Positions 1-8,905 of a stretch of DNA of 64,000 bases are shown here, piece by piece. A model generated the notes under the pieces. It ran no database searches and was not told the DNA's origin. It saw nothing but the letters and a program-made list of their open reading frames with translations. This DNA comes from Vibrio sp. SNU_ST1 (GTDB lineage: Bacteria; Pseudomonadota; Gammaproteobacteria; Enterobacterales; Vibrionaceae). The stretch covers positions 1,364,001 to 1,428,000 of the forward strand of contig NZ_CP130749.1 of the NCBI RefSeq assembly GCF_030563405.1. The letters are read 5' to 3'. The first letter of the stretch is position 1. The number at the start of each line of letters is the position of its first letter. Made by a program: the position numbers and the translations under genes.

Positions 1-1754
1 AACAAGACTCGAATATCGAATCTGGCTCAAACATCGAATTAAGCTTTAACACTGAGTTAGGTTTTAACAGTCAGGGCTACCTTGCGCCTTTCTTCTCTCC
101 CAATGACCAGAACAGCTTTGATGCTGTCGCAATGGAAAGCTTTAGCAATACCGAGCTCAACAGCAACGGTGAGCGCAAAGATGACTGGCACTTAATGCCA
201 TATCAAACGGGTAAAACGTTTGTGATGGAACCGTATTTTTATTCAGTGCGCGGCAAACAAGAGCTCATTACCACCATCAGCCAACCAATCAAACATGACG
301 GAAAAATCATCGGCTCACTAGGCTTTGATTTGTCCCTACATGAACTCCAAAGCCAAAGTGAGTTACTTGCGCGTAACCTGTTTGATGGCCAAGGAAAAAT
401 CCTAATCACTTCATGGAAAGGCATTACACTGGCCAACAGCCGAACTGGAAATATGGTGGGTAAAAAAGTCTCTTCTGAATTGGAATCTGAATGGTCAAAG
501 ATTCAGTCTATCGCTAACAGAGAAGGCGCCGGTCTTGTGACTTTCGGCGGCGATGAGTACGCGATTACCGCAATTGATACCAGTGATGCGCCATGGGTAG
601 TCATGGTGTCTGTTCCTAGTAGTTACCTAGCCAAAAGCGTCAATGACTACACCGAGTGGAGTGATGCTCAGAATTCAAAAGCACTTGAAAAAGGTGTGTG
701 GGCGGGAATCATCGCCGCTCTTCTAGGCATTGCCTCAATGGCGTTCATTGCTAGCTCTTTGGGCAAGGTTTTGAACAACTTAGTGGAACGCTTTAAAGAT
801 GCAGCACAGGGTGAGGGTGACTTAACTTATCGCATTGAAGTGAAAGGTAAGGATGAAACCGCTCAGCTTGCACACTGGTTCAATACCTTCCTATCTCGTA
901 TACAAGAGATGCTACTTACCGTGATGGTAACCGCCGACCAAGTGGATAAAAACGCGACAGAAGGCCAAGCTCGTGCTGAAGTTTCACGTGACCAGCTGAA
1001 TTCTCAAGTTAACGAAGTGAACTCACTTGCCACTGCTATCAATGAAATGAGTGCAACAGCGCAAGAAGTGGCGAGCTCAGCGGTTCAAGCAGCTGCAGCA
1101 GCAAGCCAAGTGCAGAGCAACAGTCTTAATGGTATGACGCGCATGGACAATGCCGCCAGTGCTGTAGACAGCTTGGCTGTGCAGGTTAACGATGCGCAGC
1201 AACAAACACAGAACTTAGTCGATTCGAGCACCGCTATTCAGGGTATCTTAAGCGAGATTGGTGGCATTGCAGAGCAAACTAACTTACTTGCACTGAATGC
1301 AGCGATTGAGGCGGCTCGTGCAGGTGAGGCTGGTCGAGGCTTTGCAGTGGTTGCTGATGAGGTTCGTAACCTAGCGAATCGAACTCAAGGCTCAACAGAA
1401 GAGATTCGCTCTATGTTGGCTCGCTTAGAACAAGAGACTCAATCTATTGTGGTACTGATGGAGCAAAGCCAGAGCCAAGCGAACAATACAAAAAGCGAAA
1501 CCGAAGCTGCACATCAAGCCTTGTCTGAAATCAATCAAGCGATTGAAGTAATCAACGACATGAACAACCAGATTGCCTCGGCCGCTGAAGAACAAAGCTC
1601 GGTGTCAGAAGAGATTAATCGTAATGTAGTGAGCATCAATGACACTGCCGTGGAAGTAATGGACACCATGACATCATCAGTAGCAATCAGTAATGAGCTG
1701 ACAGTGAAAGCCGGTGATTTACACGGCGAACTGAGTAAGTTCAAGCTTTCTTAA
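1..1754 (+). CDS. Methyl-accepting chemotaxis protein (5' end cut by window)
   Basis: Inner-membrane chemoreceptor that senses a periplasmic ligand and controls CheA. The frame is open from base 3 to the stop at 1754 with no stop before the internal ATG at 132, so the true start and first membrane segment lie upstream of the window. Visible from the N side: the C-terminal part of a dCache-type sensor (about 200 residues), a membrane helix (GVWAGIIAALLGIASMAF), a HAMP segment (NNLVERFKDAAQGEGDLTYR) and a long helical signalling domain with the conserved hairpin tip (EQTNLLALNAAIEAARAGE). There is no C-terminal NWETF-like pentapeptide for CheR/CheB docking. Ligand unknown. It converges with the LysR gene across a shared hairpin. 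Confidence 0.95.
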   Translation, partial: QDSNIESGSNIELSFNTELGFNSQGYLAPFFSPNDQNSFDAVAMESFSNTELNSNGERKDDWHLMPYQTGKTFVMEPYFYSVRGKQELITTISQPIKHDGKIIGSLGFDLSLHELQSQSELLARNLFDGQGKILITSWKGITLANSRTGNMVGKKVSSELESEWSKIQSIANREGAGLVTFGGDEYAITAIDTSDAPWVVMVSVPSSYLAKSVNDYTEWSDAQNSKALEKGVWAGIIAALLGIASMAFIASSLGKVLNNLVERFKDAAQGEGDLTYRIEVKGKDETAQLAHWFNTFLSRIQEMLLTVMVTADQVDKNATEGQARAEVSRDQLNSQVNEVNSLATAINEMSATAQEVASSAVQAAAAASQVQSNSLNGMTRMDNAASAVDSLAVQVNDAQQQTQNLVDSSTAIQGILSEIGGIAEQTNLLALNAAIEAARAGEAGRGFAVVADEVRNLANRTQGSTEEIRSMLARLEQETQSIVVLMEQSQSQANNTKSETEAAHQALSEINQAIEVINDMNNQIASAAEEQSSVSEEINRNVVSINDTAVEVMDTMTSSVAISNELTVKAGDLHGELSKFKLS

Positions 1755-1778
1755 TTACCAACAACGTCTAACAATAAC

Positions 1779-1836
1779 TAGGCCGAGAACCACCATTTCC
1801 TCCGCGAAACAGCATGTTCTCGGCCTATCTATTTTA
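1779..1836. terminator. Bidirectional terminator-like hairpin
   Basis: A perfect 12-bp inverted repeat (TAGGCCGAGAAC, 1779-1790, and its complement at 1816-1827) around a 25-base loop, followed by a weak T-run. It lies between the convergent chemoreceptor and LysR genes. The long loop makes it less certain than the other terminators here. Confidence 0.6.
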
Positions 1837-1872
1837 GCTCCGCACTCAACATTATCCTCACCGAGCAAAAAT

Positions 1873-2706
1873 CTAATTGGAGTCCAACTCCACAAGTTGA
1901 TTCAGCACTTCTTTGTCTAACACTGGGTGATGTTTGCTCGCTAAAATCAGCACAATATCCACCGAAGGCAGTGGTGGCATACCTTCCAGAATGTTCAAAT
2001 CAGAAGTCACACTCAGCTTACCCATCGCGCCAATCGCTAAACTCGCTTTAACAATGGCACGTTGCGCCGAAGCGGTATTACTGCACGCCAACAACTGATA
2101 AGGCGTACCCTGTTTAGTTAGGCCATTCACTGCCGCTGCGTGATACTTACAATCGGTCTGAAACAAGGCTAGTGGGACGGGTTTAGAATCATCGAACACA
2201 TAGTCTGGGCTGCTTATCCATACACCCACATCACTGGTAAGCCAATAGCCCTCTTCACTGTCAGGCGCTCGAGTGACAATTGCAGCATCAAGCCTGCCAT
2301 CATCCAACCACTCTCTGAGCGTAATGCTTGGCAGGCTGAATACTTGAATAGAACAGGTGGGTTCTGCTTTCCGCAACAGGCGAATCACTTTTGGCAAAAT
2401 AGTGTCATTGTAGTCTTCAGGACAACCGAGTCTTAGAGGTTGTTTGTCTTCGTAACGCTTTACTTGCTTGAGGGCGGTATTGTGGAGGGCGACCAACTGT
2501 TCAGCATGAGAACGCAGCGCTAAGCCAGCCTCTGTCAGCACGAGATTACGGCCTTCTTTCTGGAAAAGGGTCACGTTGAGTTCTTCTTCCAGTTTGCGCA
2601 TCTGCGCACTGAATGCCGATTGGGTGCGATTTATCTGTTTCGCTGCACGAGTAAAGCTACTGGTTTCTACAAACGCGAGAAAGCCTCGCAAAGCATCAAT
2701 ATCCAT
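1873..2706 (-). CDS. LysR-family transcriptional regulator
   Basis: DNA-binding regulator. The N-terminal winged helix-turn-helix (residues about 1-65: FVETSSFTRAAKQINRTQSAFSAQMRKLEE) is typical LysR, followed by a periplasmic-binding-protein-like effector domain. I take the ATG at 2706 (protein beginning MDIDALRGF) because GGTGGTGA sits just upstream as a ribosome site and LysR proteins normally begin this way; an in-frame ATG at 2724 has no ribosome site. It is divergent from the glutathione S-transferase gene, 135 bp apart, so it probably controls that gene and itself. Effector unknown. Confidence 0.93.
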   Translation of the reverse strand: MDIDALRGFLAFVETSSFTRAAKQINRTQSAFSAQMRKLEEELNVTLFQKEGRNLVLTEAGLALRSHAEQLVALHNTALKQVKRYEDKQPLRLGCPEDYNDTILPKVIRLLRKAEPTCSIQVFSLPSITLREWLDDGRLDAAIVTRAPDSEEGYWLTSDVGVWISSPDYVFDDSKPVPLALFQTDCKYHAAAVNGLTKQGTPYQLLACSNTASAQRAIVKASLAIGAMGKLSVTSDLNILEGMPPLPSVDIVLILASKHHPVLDKEVLNQLVELDSN

Positions 2707-2841
2707 ATTGAAATCACCACCCATCGTTTTTATTAATGTAATGCATCAAAATTATCCGTTAGTGCACCGCAATACAATCCCCTAAGCTCAAATGCATCCC
2801 CCTAGGCTCAATACATACCCACTAAACGCAAGGAAGCAACT

Positions 2842-3489
2842 ATGCAGCTTTATATTGGAAACCAGAACTACTCAACTTGGTCATTACGCGCATGGCTAAT
2901 ATTCGACAACTACAACCTGAATGCGGAAGTCATCAAGCTCAAGCTATTCACGTCTGATTTTTACGACACACTAGCTTCAGTGACACCAACAGCCAAAGTT
3001 CCAACCCTAGTTGACGGTGACGTTGCTGTGTGGGATTCACTGGCGATTCTCGAATACGTTAACGAAGCCTACTTGGACGGCGCAGCATGGCCTAAATCCG
3101 TGAAAGAACGCGCCCATGCCCGAGCAATTTCGGCAGAGATGCACTCTGGATTTTTTGCCGTCAGAAATGAAATGCCGATGAACTGCCGCGCTCAACGAAA
3201 GCTTGCTTTGAGTGAAGAAGCATTGAAAGACATCGCTCGTATTGATGCCATATGGTCGACGCAAATGGAACAATATCCAGAAGGTTGGTTATTTGGTGAA
3301 TGGTCGATTGCCGATGCGATGTTTGCACCTGTGGCGCTGCGAGTCGAAACCTATGGCATCAAACTTTCAGAGAGGGCATCACAATATCAACAACGCGTGC
3401 TTAACAGCCCATCAATACAAAAATGGCTAGCAGAGGCGAGTTTAGAAACCGATGTGGTGGAAGAGGACGAGGCAGGAAAACCTGTATAG
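2842..3489 (+). CDS. Glutathione S-transferase family protein
   Basis: Cytoplasmic glutathione-dependent transferase or isomerase. The N-terminal thioredoxin-like domain shows YSTWSLRAWL near residue 10, AKVPTLVDGD around residue 53 (cis-Pro of the glutathione site) and DSLAILEYV (the Glu/Asp-Ser pair that binds the gamma-glutamyl part); a helical C-terminal domain follows. At 215 residues the length is normal for the family. AAGGA lies upstream of the ATG. It is divergent from a LysR gene that likely regulates it. Substrate not predictable. Confidence 0.92.
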   Translation: MQLYIGNQNYSTWSLRAWLIFDNYNLNAEVIKLKLFTSDFYDTLASVTPTAKVPTLVDGDVAVWDSLAILEYVNEAYLDGAAWPKSVKERAHARAISAEMHSGFFAVRNEMPMNCRAQRKLALSEEALKDIARIDAIWSTQMEQYPEGWLFGEWSIADAMFAPVALRVETYGIKLSERASQYQQRVLNSPSIQKWLAEASLETDVVEEDEAGKPV

Positions 3490-3500
3490 ATAGAGTAAAA

Positions 3501-3534
3501 AAGAGTCTCGATACAATATCGAGGCTCTTTCATT
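3501..3534. terminator. Bidirectional rho-independent terminator
   Basis: Stem 3501-3513 with 3517-3529 (AAGAGTCTCGATA/TATCGAGGCTCTT, one G-T pair), a 3-base loop and T-rich flanks on both strands. It serves the convergent GST and XRE genes. Confidence 0.85.
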
Positions 3535-3562
3535 TCGATTGGATAGAAAAATTTCTTACCAA

Positions 3563-3796
3563 CTATTCTGCAGCCACGCTGTCTTGATGATCATTCGGTT
3601 TAAACTCCAAAATATCACCAGGTTGGCACTCTAAAACTTCACACAGTTTGTCGAGCGTCGATAGCCTTACTGCTTTGGCTTTATCATTTTTTAATACTGA
3701 TAAGTTAGCTTCTGTAATCCCAACTTCTTTTGCCAATGTCTTTAATCGCATTTTCCGTTTGGCCATCATAATGTCTAAATTAATGCGGATAGTCAT
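3563..3796 (-). CDS. Small XRE-family (Cro/CI) DNA-binding regulator
   Basis: A 77-residue protein that is almost entirely one helix-turn-helix domain (KTLAKEVGITEANLSVLKND, then LSTLDKLCEVLECQPGDILEF), the YozG/HipB-like minimal XRE type. Its start is 10 bp after the stop of the DUF2975 membrane protein, so the two form an operon with the membrane protein first. This pairing of a DUF2975 membrane protein with a mini-XRE regulator is common in bacteria. A role in sensing at the membrane is inference. Confidence 0.9.
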   Translation of the reverse strand: MTIRINLDIMMAKRKMRLKTLAKEVGITEANLSVLKNDKAKAVRLSTLDKLCEVLECQPGDILEFKPNDHQDSVAAE

Positions 3797-3806
3797 GACA
3801 AGTCCT

Positions 3807-4355
3807 TTAAATCGTGTGGCTGTGTTCGTCAGCCAGAATATAACCTTCTTTCATCACCCATGAGATGATCAAGATAATCATACCCAATATCAGGGTTAAA
3901 AGGTCCATACCAACAAAACTAATTGCAAATATTCGTTCGCCAGGGGGATTATTGAACGACAAAACTACAGACATCACTGCACCGTAGATGACTGACCCAA
4001 ACACCCAGTAAAACAAGCAGTAACCAAGCTTCTGATAGGACATTGCGTTTTCTAAAGAGAAGACTTCTCCTCGTTCATAGTTACGGAATAAACGTATAAG
4101 AACCATTAACGCATACACAACAATGCTCCACACGGCCAAACTTGTGAACATAGCAATGACTCTTGTTGTCAAAGTTAATGGCAATGTCGTTAGAGATTCA
4201 ATTTCGTAAGAGAATTGAACAATCCCCATAGTAGTAAGGAAGTCATAGGGAGTTTGAACGACTAACCAAAAGTAACACACCATTATTGGTACCAGTACAA
4301 GAAGGCATTGCAGTAGTACCCGTACTCGGCGACTTTGTTTTTGAATTTTAGACAT
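3807..4355 (-). CDS. DUF2975-type four-helix membrane protein
   Basis: Inner-membrane protein of 183 residues with about four hydrophobic segments (VLLQCLLVLVPIMVCYFW; VIAMFTSLAVWSIVVYALMVLI; LFYWVFGSVIYGAVMSVVL; LLTLILGMIILIISWVM). The segment FSLENAMSYQKLGYCLFYW before helix 3 is typical of DUF2975. The ATG at 4355 (MSKIQKQ) is preferred over the one at 4397 because AGGA is correctly spaced upstream of it. It is in an operon with the XRE regulator just downstream. Molecular function unknown. Confidence 0.85.
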   Translation of the reverse strand: MSKIQKQSRRVRVLLQCLLVLVPIMVCYFWLVVQTPYDFLTTMGIVQFSYEIESLTTLPLTLTTRVIAMFTSLAVWSIVVYALMVLIRLFRNYERGEVFSLENAMSYQKLGYCLFYWVFGSVIYGAVMSVVLSFNNPPGERIFAISFVGMDLLTLILGMIILIISWVMKEGYILADEHSHTI

Positions 4356-4584
4356 ACTTATATTCCTGTTGAGTTGATGAAAGAATACTAAGATCAAAAC
4401 AAATGATGATCAACAATAATTTATCGACAAACGATAATTTTTTATTACTTTGCATTTCAGCGAGACAAGCCTACATAGTTCTTCACTTACACCACAATAA
4501 TTTAGTCGATTGTGATCGCCTAGTCACAATGTGCAGATGTGATTGTTTATATTCAACTAAATTCAAATAGTTAAGATAAACGTT

Positions 4585-6027
4585 ATGTTACGAGCAACCA
4601 TCGCATTACTCAGTGTCACCAGCTTCGCCGTATCTGCCAATGTCACCCTTCCATCTGGAGAAGACTGGATCAATCATGCTTCTGAAGGGCTCGCACCTTA
4701 CTGGCTTATGCCGAGCGCACAGGGAGAACCGATAGGCAATTTCCCTACTTTCCGCTGCGATGATGGTACCTTGCTCGATGTCTCTGATGTGTGTCCTGAA
4801 TTGAACAGAGGCTGGATCACTCCGCACTTTGGCAAAGAGTTTACGCGCATGAAATCACGCCAAACCTATGCCTACGGCGTGCTCTATCACCTTACTGGAG
4901 ACAAACAAGCTTTAGCGCTTGCCAAGCAAGGTGCCTACTACCTCATTGATCAACTAGAAGATAAGAAAAATGGTGGCTTTATTGGCTACACAAAAGAGGG
5001 AAAAATGGGTCAAGATTGGCAGCAACGTACCTCTCAAGATCAAGCGTATGCGCTAGTTGGACTCGCGATGTACTACTACCTAACCCAAGACAAAAAGGTA
5101 GAAGGAGCACTCATCGCCCAACAAACTTTTATCTTTGATAAATATCGACTTAGCGACAACAGCGGTCTTGCTTGGGTACTCGCCGACGGTGAAGATGGCA
5201 GTGCAAAACGACGTGAACTGGTCGCACAACTTGATCAAATAAACGGCTACCTGTTGTTAGTCGCTCCTCTGCTCAAAGAGCCCGTCAAAGCCAAATGGCT
5301 TGATGACTTAAACTGGCTCACACAAGCCATGATTGATCACTACCACTCTGAAGATGAACAACGTTTCTACGGCGCAATTCACGACAAAGCGGCAATGATG
5401 CCGAACGCCAATCACAACGATTTTGGGCACACCATTAAAGCGTATTGGATGACCTATCTAACTGGTCATGCATTAAAAAATTCCGATTGGTCTGAGTTTG
5501 GTTTAGACGGCATGAAATACACTTTGGCTCAGGCGCAATATCAAAAAGATTTTGCCAATGTATCTAACTATTTTGGCGAACGACTTCAGAAGATGTGGCA
5601 AGGGCAAGATATCACGGGCTGGCAAAGCAGACCGTACAGCCAGTGGGCGTCATCATGGGAATGGGCTGAGCTTGATCAAGCCGCAATGACGGTATCGCTT
5701 ATCGATGGTTCAATGAAAGACGTCCTGCAATACACCCTACCGACCTATCATGATGTATGGGTCGACCACAAATACGGTGGTGTTGGGCTTGAGCCTAAGC
5801 GTACTAAAGCTTTCCATTGGGGCAATGGCTACCACCAATTTGAACATGCGCTGATTGGCTATTTATACGCTCGACAAGAGGAAGGTAAACCCGCTGTACT
5901 TCACTACGCAAGGCCAACCAACAGCAAGATGCCAATGGAACCTTATTACTATCAAGGAGATGTAATTAAATTAGAGAATCAGAGTGATGGAACGCAAAAG
6001 GTCAGTTTCAACAACATTCGACCTTAA
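4585..6027 (+). CDS. Exported AGE-superfamily (alpha/alpha)6-barrel protein
   Basis: Secreted or periplasmic protein of 480 residues with a short signal peptide (MLRATIALLSVTSFAVSAN, cleavage probably after VSA). The body shows the N-acylglucosamine 2-epimerase/cellobiose epimerase pattern: SRQTYAYGVLYHLTGDKQAL, GGFIGYTKEG, DQAYALVGLAMYY, NDFGHTIKAYWM with a His that may be catalytic, and W/H-rich segments such as KAFHWGNGYHQFEHALIGYL near the end. AGE enzymes are usually cytoplasmic, so export is unusual and suggests action on a periplasmic sugar or polysaccharide. The ribosome site is weak (AAGATAAACGTT). It is monocistronic, ending at two terminator-like hairpins. Substrate unknown; family assignment moderate. 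Confidence 0.75.
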   Translation: MLRATIALLSVTSFAVSANVTLPSGEDWINHASEGLAPYWLMPSAQGEPIGNFPTFRCDDGTLLDVSDVCPELNRGWITPHFGKEFTRMKSRQTYAYGVLYHLTGDKQALALAKQGAYYLIDQLEDKKNGGFIGYTKEGKMGQDWQQRTSQDQAYALVGLAMYYYLTQDKKVEGALIAQQTFIFDKYRLSDNSGLAWVLADGEDGSAKRRELVAQLDQINGYLLLVAPLLKEPVKAKWLDDLNWLTQAMIDHYHSEDEQRFYGAIHDKAAMMPNANHNDFGHTIKAYWMTYLTGHALKNSDWSEFGLDGMKYTLAQAQYQKDFANVSNYFGERLQKMWQGQDITGWQSRPYSQWASSWEWAELDQAAMTVSLIDGSMKDVLQYTLPTYHDVWVDHKYGGVGLEPKRTKAFHWGNGYHQFEHALIGYLYARQEEGKPAVLHYARPTNSKMPMEPYYYQGDVIKLENQSDGTQKVSFNNIRP

Positions 6028-6055
6028 TACCTGATATTCACTCATCGGTATTTTT
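6025..6055 (+). terminator. Terminator of the AGE-like gene
   Basis: Hairpin AATACC(T)GAT / ATCGGTATT with a bulged T, followed by TTTTTAG. It overlaps the stop codon region of the AGE-like gene. Confidence 0.65.
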
Positions 6056-6103
6056 AGAAGTGGTTAACGACTAGACGGAACTGATGAGTGGCTAGCTGTT
6101 AGC

Positions 6104-6136
6104 AAAGCCTGAAAAGAAGATCTTCAGGCTTTTGAA
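6104..6136. terminator. Second terminator hairpin
   Basis: Perfect 10-bp stem AAAGCCTGAA (6104-6113) and TTCAGGCTTT (6123-6132), with T/A-rich flanks on each side. It can act for the AGE-like gene and for the minus-strand gene that ends at 6235. Confidence 0.75.
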
Positions 6137-6234
6137 ATACCGTTGAGCAACATTTATTGGTAGGATTTTAAATGAATACATAAGCAAGTAAATCTTGTCG
6201 GATCTTTAGTTAAACCATATACGGCATCACGAAA

Positions 6235-6642
6235 TCACTTCTTATTATTCTGCTCAACCAACTTTTCATTCCACGCTTCGTTGCCGTCTCGCTTACTGAC
6301 ATCATACTCAGAGCAGAACTGCGATATGGTCATGTTGTTATCGCCAGTTGCTAACTTTAATGCCAATTGAACTTGTTGAAGTTTGCTTTGCAGACGAAGG
6401 TTTTGACCTGCCTTTGGGCTTTTTTCTTTAGCAAACTTTAAAGCAGCATGTTTACGTTCGGCAGCTCCCGCTCGGCGATCCGCTTCTGATAATAGATATT
6501 TTAGCTGCGCGACACTCTTGCCCTTCTTAAAGGCAGGCTCAAGCAACTCAACGCATTCATCAAATGATGGATTTATAACATATGGATCAATTCTATGCGC
6601 TTGTTGGCGCATCCACTCTAGCGCGAGCTTTTCATCTGACAT
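6235..6642 (-). CDS. Conserved hypothetical protein, charged helical
   Basis: I do not recognise this family. The product is about 135 residues from the ATG at 6642 (MSDEKLALEWM), cytoplasmic, Lys/Glu/Ala rich and predicted helical, with a central stretch EADRRAGAAERKHAALKFAKEKSPKAG and a C-terminal part (NNMTISQFCSEYDVSKRDGNEAWNEKL) that resembles a DNA-binding HTH entry ('ISQFCSEYDVSKRDGNEAW'). An upstream ATG at 6693 would add 17 hydrophobic/aromatic residues without clear ribosome site. It stands alone. Reality as a gene is supported by length and even composition; function open. Confidence 0.65.
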   Translation of the reverse strand: MSDEKLALEWMRQQAHRIDPYVINPSFDECVELLEPAFKKGKSVAQLKYLLSEADRRAGAAERKHAALKFAKEKSPKAGQNLRLQSKLQQVQLALKLATGDNNMTISQFCSEYDVSKRDGNEAWNEKLVEQNNKK

Positions 6643-6883
6643 AATTACATCTTTACCAAAGAAATAGCCGTACATGGTATCGCTCAATAGCAAACCGCTG
6701 CAACTATAAATTAAGCTACAGTGTCACATTTTATTTCAAGAAAATTGCAATTTTCTAAAAGAATCCTCCTTTCACTACCACTTATTCAAACTGGATGATC
6801 GGAATAAAGCGATGCTGCGTAAATATGTTTTAGTTTGGTTAGTAAACAAGTCGTCGAAAACAAAAGTGAGAAGAAGAGAAGAT

Positions 6884-7585
6884 ATGAAGGCAATGACCCT
6901 TTCAAAACAAAACATCCAAACGATGGATCAGCGAGAACGTGCTCGTTTAATTAACTCCTTATCGGGGTTCAAAAGCGCCAACCTTATTGGTACCTGCGAT
7001 AAACAAGGGCTAGAAAATCTTGCAGTAGTAAGCTCCGTGGTTCATTTGGGGTCGAATCCACCTTTACTTGGCTTCATCATCCGGCCTGCGGAAAGTCGCC
7101 GTCATACACTAGAAAATATCCTAGAAACTCAACACTTCACTATCAATAGTATCGGGGCGGGCTTTGTCCAAAAAGCTCATCAAACTTCCGCTCGTTATCC
7201 TAAATCAGTCTCAGAATTTAACGCGGTCGGTCTCACGCCCTATTACGATGATGTGTTCCCTGCTCCGTTTGTTTTGGAAAGCCCTCTGAAAATAGGCTTA
7301 GCCTTCAAAGAGCAGATAACAATTGAAAGTAACCAAACTCAAATGTTGATTGGTGAAGTTGTTACGATTCACGCGCCAAAACGTGCTGTGATGCCGGACG
7401 GCTACCTAGATTTAGAAGCGTTAGATTTAGTCACAATTTCAGGGCTAGACAGTTATCATGTCACGCAGAGGTTACATCGTTTAAGCTATGCAAAACCAAA
7501 TAGGTCACTGTTTCCACTGACCCACGAAGGCAACCCAACGTCATGGGAGGCTTTCGAACACAATCTCACTCATTTTGTTCGGTAA
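6884..7585 (+). CDS. Flavin reductase-like FMN-binding split-barrel protein
   Basis: Cytoplasmic flavoprotein of 233 residues. The pattern SANLIGTCDKQGLENLAVVSSVVHLGSNPPLLGFIIRP, then RHTLENILETQHFTINSIG, matches the flavin reductase/FMN-binding split barrel fold. The ATG at 6884 is chosen for the purine-rich AGAAGAGAAG just upstream; an in-frame ATG at 6812 would add 24 basic residues. It is monocistronic. Whether it reduces flavin for a partner monooxygenase or acts as a stand-alone oxidoreductase cannot be told. Confidence 0.82.
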   Translation: MKAMTLSKQNIQTMDQRERARLINSLSGFKSANLIGTCDKQGLENLAVVSSVVHLGSNPPLLGFIIRPAESRRHTLENILETQHFTINSIGAGFVQKAHQTSARYPKSVSEFNAVGLTPYYDDVFPAPFVLESPLKIGLAFKEQITIESNQTQMLIGEVVTIHAPKRAVMPDGYLDLEALDLVTISGLDSYHVTQRLHRLSYAKPNRSLFPLTHEGNPTSWEAFEHNLTHFVR

Positions 7586-7670
7586 TTTACTGACAAAGGT
7601 GCTAACTTTCCCAACTTAACCCTGTGCACCACACAACAGCGCTAAACTACATCTATTTCCAAGGACCCTT

Positions 7671-8462
7671 TTGAAGTTAACCCACTTTAAATACAAAACG
7701 CGCAAAGGCCCAGACTACCGACATGGCGATCAGGTGTCATTCATGGACATCAAACAGACCTTCGGTATGGGCAGCATTCGTGTGGGCGCTTGGGTAACGA
7801 AAGAAGAGAAAGCGCTCGCTGCAAATCTGATATTCGACTCGTTAGCAGACTTGGCTTACATCTTGGCTTTGCCACCAGAAGCAATTGGCTTGCGTGGCAC
7901 ATTAGGCTTGGCGTTCGGCAGTGGTGGCAGAAAGGGTGTACAAGCACACTACGCACCGAACCAGAGAGAGTTAGCCCTCGCTAAAAACGCTGGTGCTGGT
8001 GCACTCGCCCACGAGTTCTGGCATGCATTTGACCACTATATCGCTGAGAAGGCGTTTGAAATCGGCGATACCTCTGGCCCTCGCAAGCAAATCTTGTTCG
8101 CCAGCGACTGTTGGCTTCACGATAGAAAGGTGCGACCTCATCCATTAAACGAGAGTTTGATGTCACTGTTCGATTCCACACTACTCAGCGACAATAACCT
8201 AGACAAACACGATTACGTGGCGCGAAGTGTTATTGCCGACAAGGCGATGTCTGCCCGTTACTTCTCACTACCAACAGAGATGATGGCGCGAGCCTTCGAG
8301 TCAGTGATTGAATCCTGTTCTGATATCAAAAACGTTTATTTGGTAGATGGCACAACCAAACCGGATATGTACCCCGTGTACCCTGATATGGCGCATCGCA
8401 AAAAGATTTATCAAGCGCTGCAAGGTTACTTCGCGCCGTTGGGTCGATCTCTAAGTAAATAG
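7671..8462 (+). CDS. CLCA_X-like protein with HExxH zinc-peptidase motif
   Basis: A 263-residue soluble protein. The central motif AGALAHEFWHAFDH (about residue 107-120) is a classic HExxH zinc site, and a downstream EMMARAFESV could supply the third ligand, as in gluzincin-like enzymes. The GSIRVGAWV and LRGTLGLAFGSGGRKGVQAHY segments fit the CLCA_X / large polyvalent-protein-associated (LPD1-like) family known from Vibrio and phages. The start is TTG at 7671, supported by AAGGA 5 bases before it. There is no signal peptide, so a cytoplasmic role is likely. Family naming is from memory; the zinc motif is seen directly. Confidence 0.75.
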   Translation: MKLTHFKYKTRKGPDYRHGDQVSFMDIKQTFGMGSIRVGAWVTKEEKALAANLIFDSLADLAYILALPPEAIGLRGTLGLAFGSGGRKGVQAHYAPNQRELALAKNAGAGALAHEFWHAFDHYIAEKAFEIGDTSGPRKQILFASDCWLHDRKVRPHPLNESLMSLFDSTLLSDNNLDKHDYVARSVIADKAMSARYFSLPTEMMARAFESVIESCSDIKNVYLVDGTTKPDMYPVYPDMAHRKKIYQALQGYFAPLGRSLSK

Positions 8463-8494
8463 CGTTAAGGCAAAACATGGCGCAGTCCTTACAA

Positions 8495-8786
8495 TCAAAG
8501 GTTTAGCCAGCGGCCCAAGTTTGGCATATAGAAGCGATAACCAAAATAAACTAATCCACTTTCAAAATCTGAGCGTTTGGGCGACATACCAAACGGCTGT
8601 AGAGTGAAATCATCACCACTTACTTGACCGCAAGGCGAATAACCTCTCTGGCTGAGTCTTTCGCCAGCCTGGTCAAACACACCATAGACATGACCGAGAT
8701 GGATAGTCATGTAGTAGATATTTTGCTGGCTCTGCTGACGCATTAATAACCCAGCGACACCGCCTTTTCTATCTGGTCGCCATAGA
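8495..8786 (-). pseudogene. Displaced Rhs core fragment (orphan remnant)
   Basis: About 285 bp nearly identical (only a handful of substitutions) to 9705-9989 inside the intact Rhs gene. It encodes the segment from WRPDRKGGVAGLLMRQQ to YMPNLGRWLN and then meets a stop (TGA at 8495) at once. It lacks a promoter, N-terminus and toxin tail. In the intact gene the same segment continues RDPLQEQGG. Copies like this downstream of Rhs genes are known as displaced Rhs tips left by C-terminal toxin exchange. The short reading frame beginning MRQQSQQ (8743) is therefore not counted as a gene. Confidence 0.85.
8500..8784 (-). repeat. 285-bp direct repeat, copy 1 of Rhs core
   Basis: Copy 1 of a repeat whose partner is 9705-9989 in the same orientation. 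Differences are scattered single bases (for example gggcgacat versus ggtcgacat, gagatggata versus gagatggtta). The two copies are possible partners for homologous recombination that would swap the toxin/immunity module between them. Confidence 0.9.
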
Positions 8787-8905
8787 CACCACCTTATTTT
8801 GCAATCATTTCAGTTGTTGCTCGAAAGGTCATCACCTACTTTTTTGAGACTAGGCCTTTTGTCCTATTTCAAATGACAAAACCTGGCCAAGTCAAATCAT
8901 TGCGT
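8787..8905. other. Short gap between immunity gene and Rhs remnant
   Basis: This 119-bp stretch has no open frame worth calling and no homology to the intact Rhs gene. It marks the junction between the current toxin/immunity module and the displaced core copy. No clear terminator hairpin seen. Confidence 0.5.

Noticed and set aside
8495..8743. 82-residue Rhs-like frame as an independent gene
   Set aside because: It is a truncated copy of the core without promoter, signal or tail; treated as remnant.
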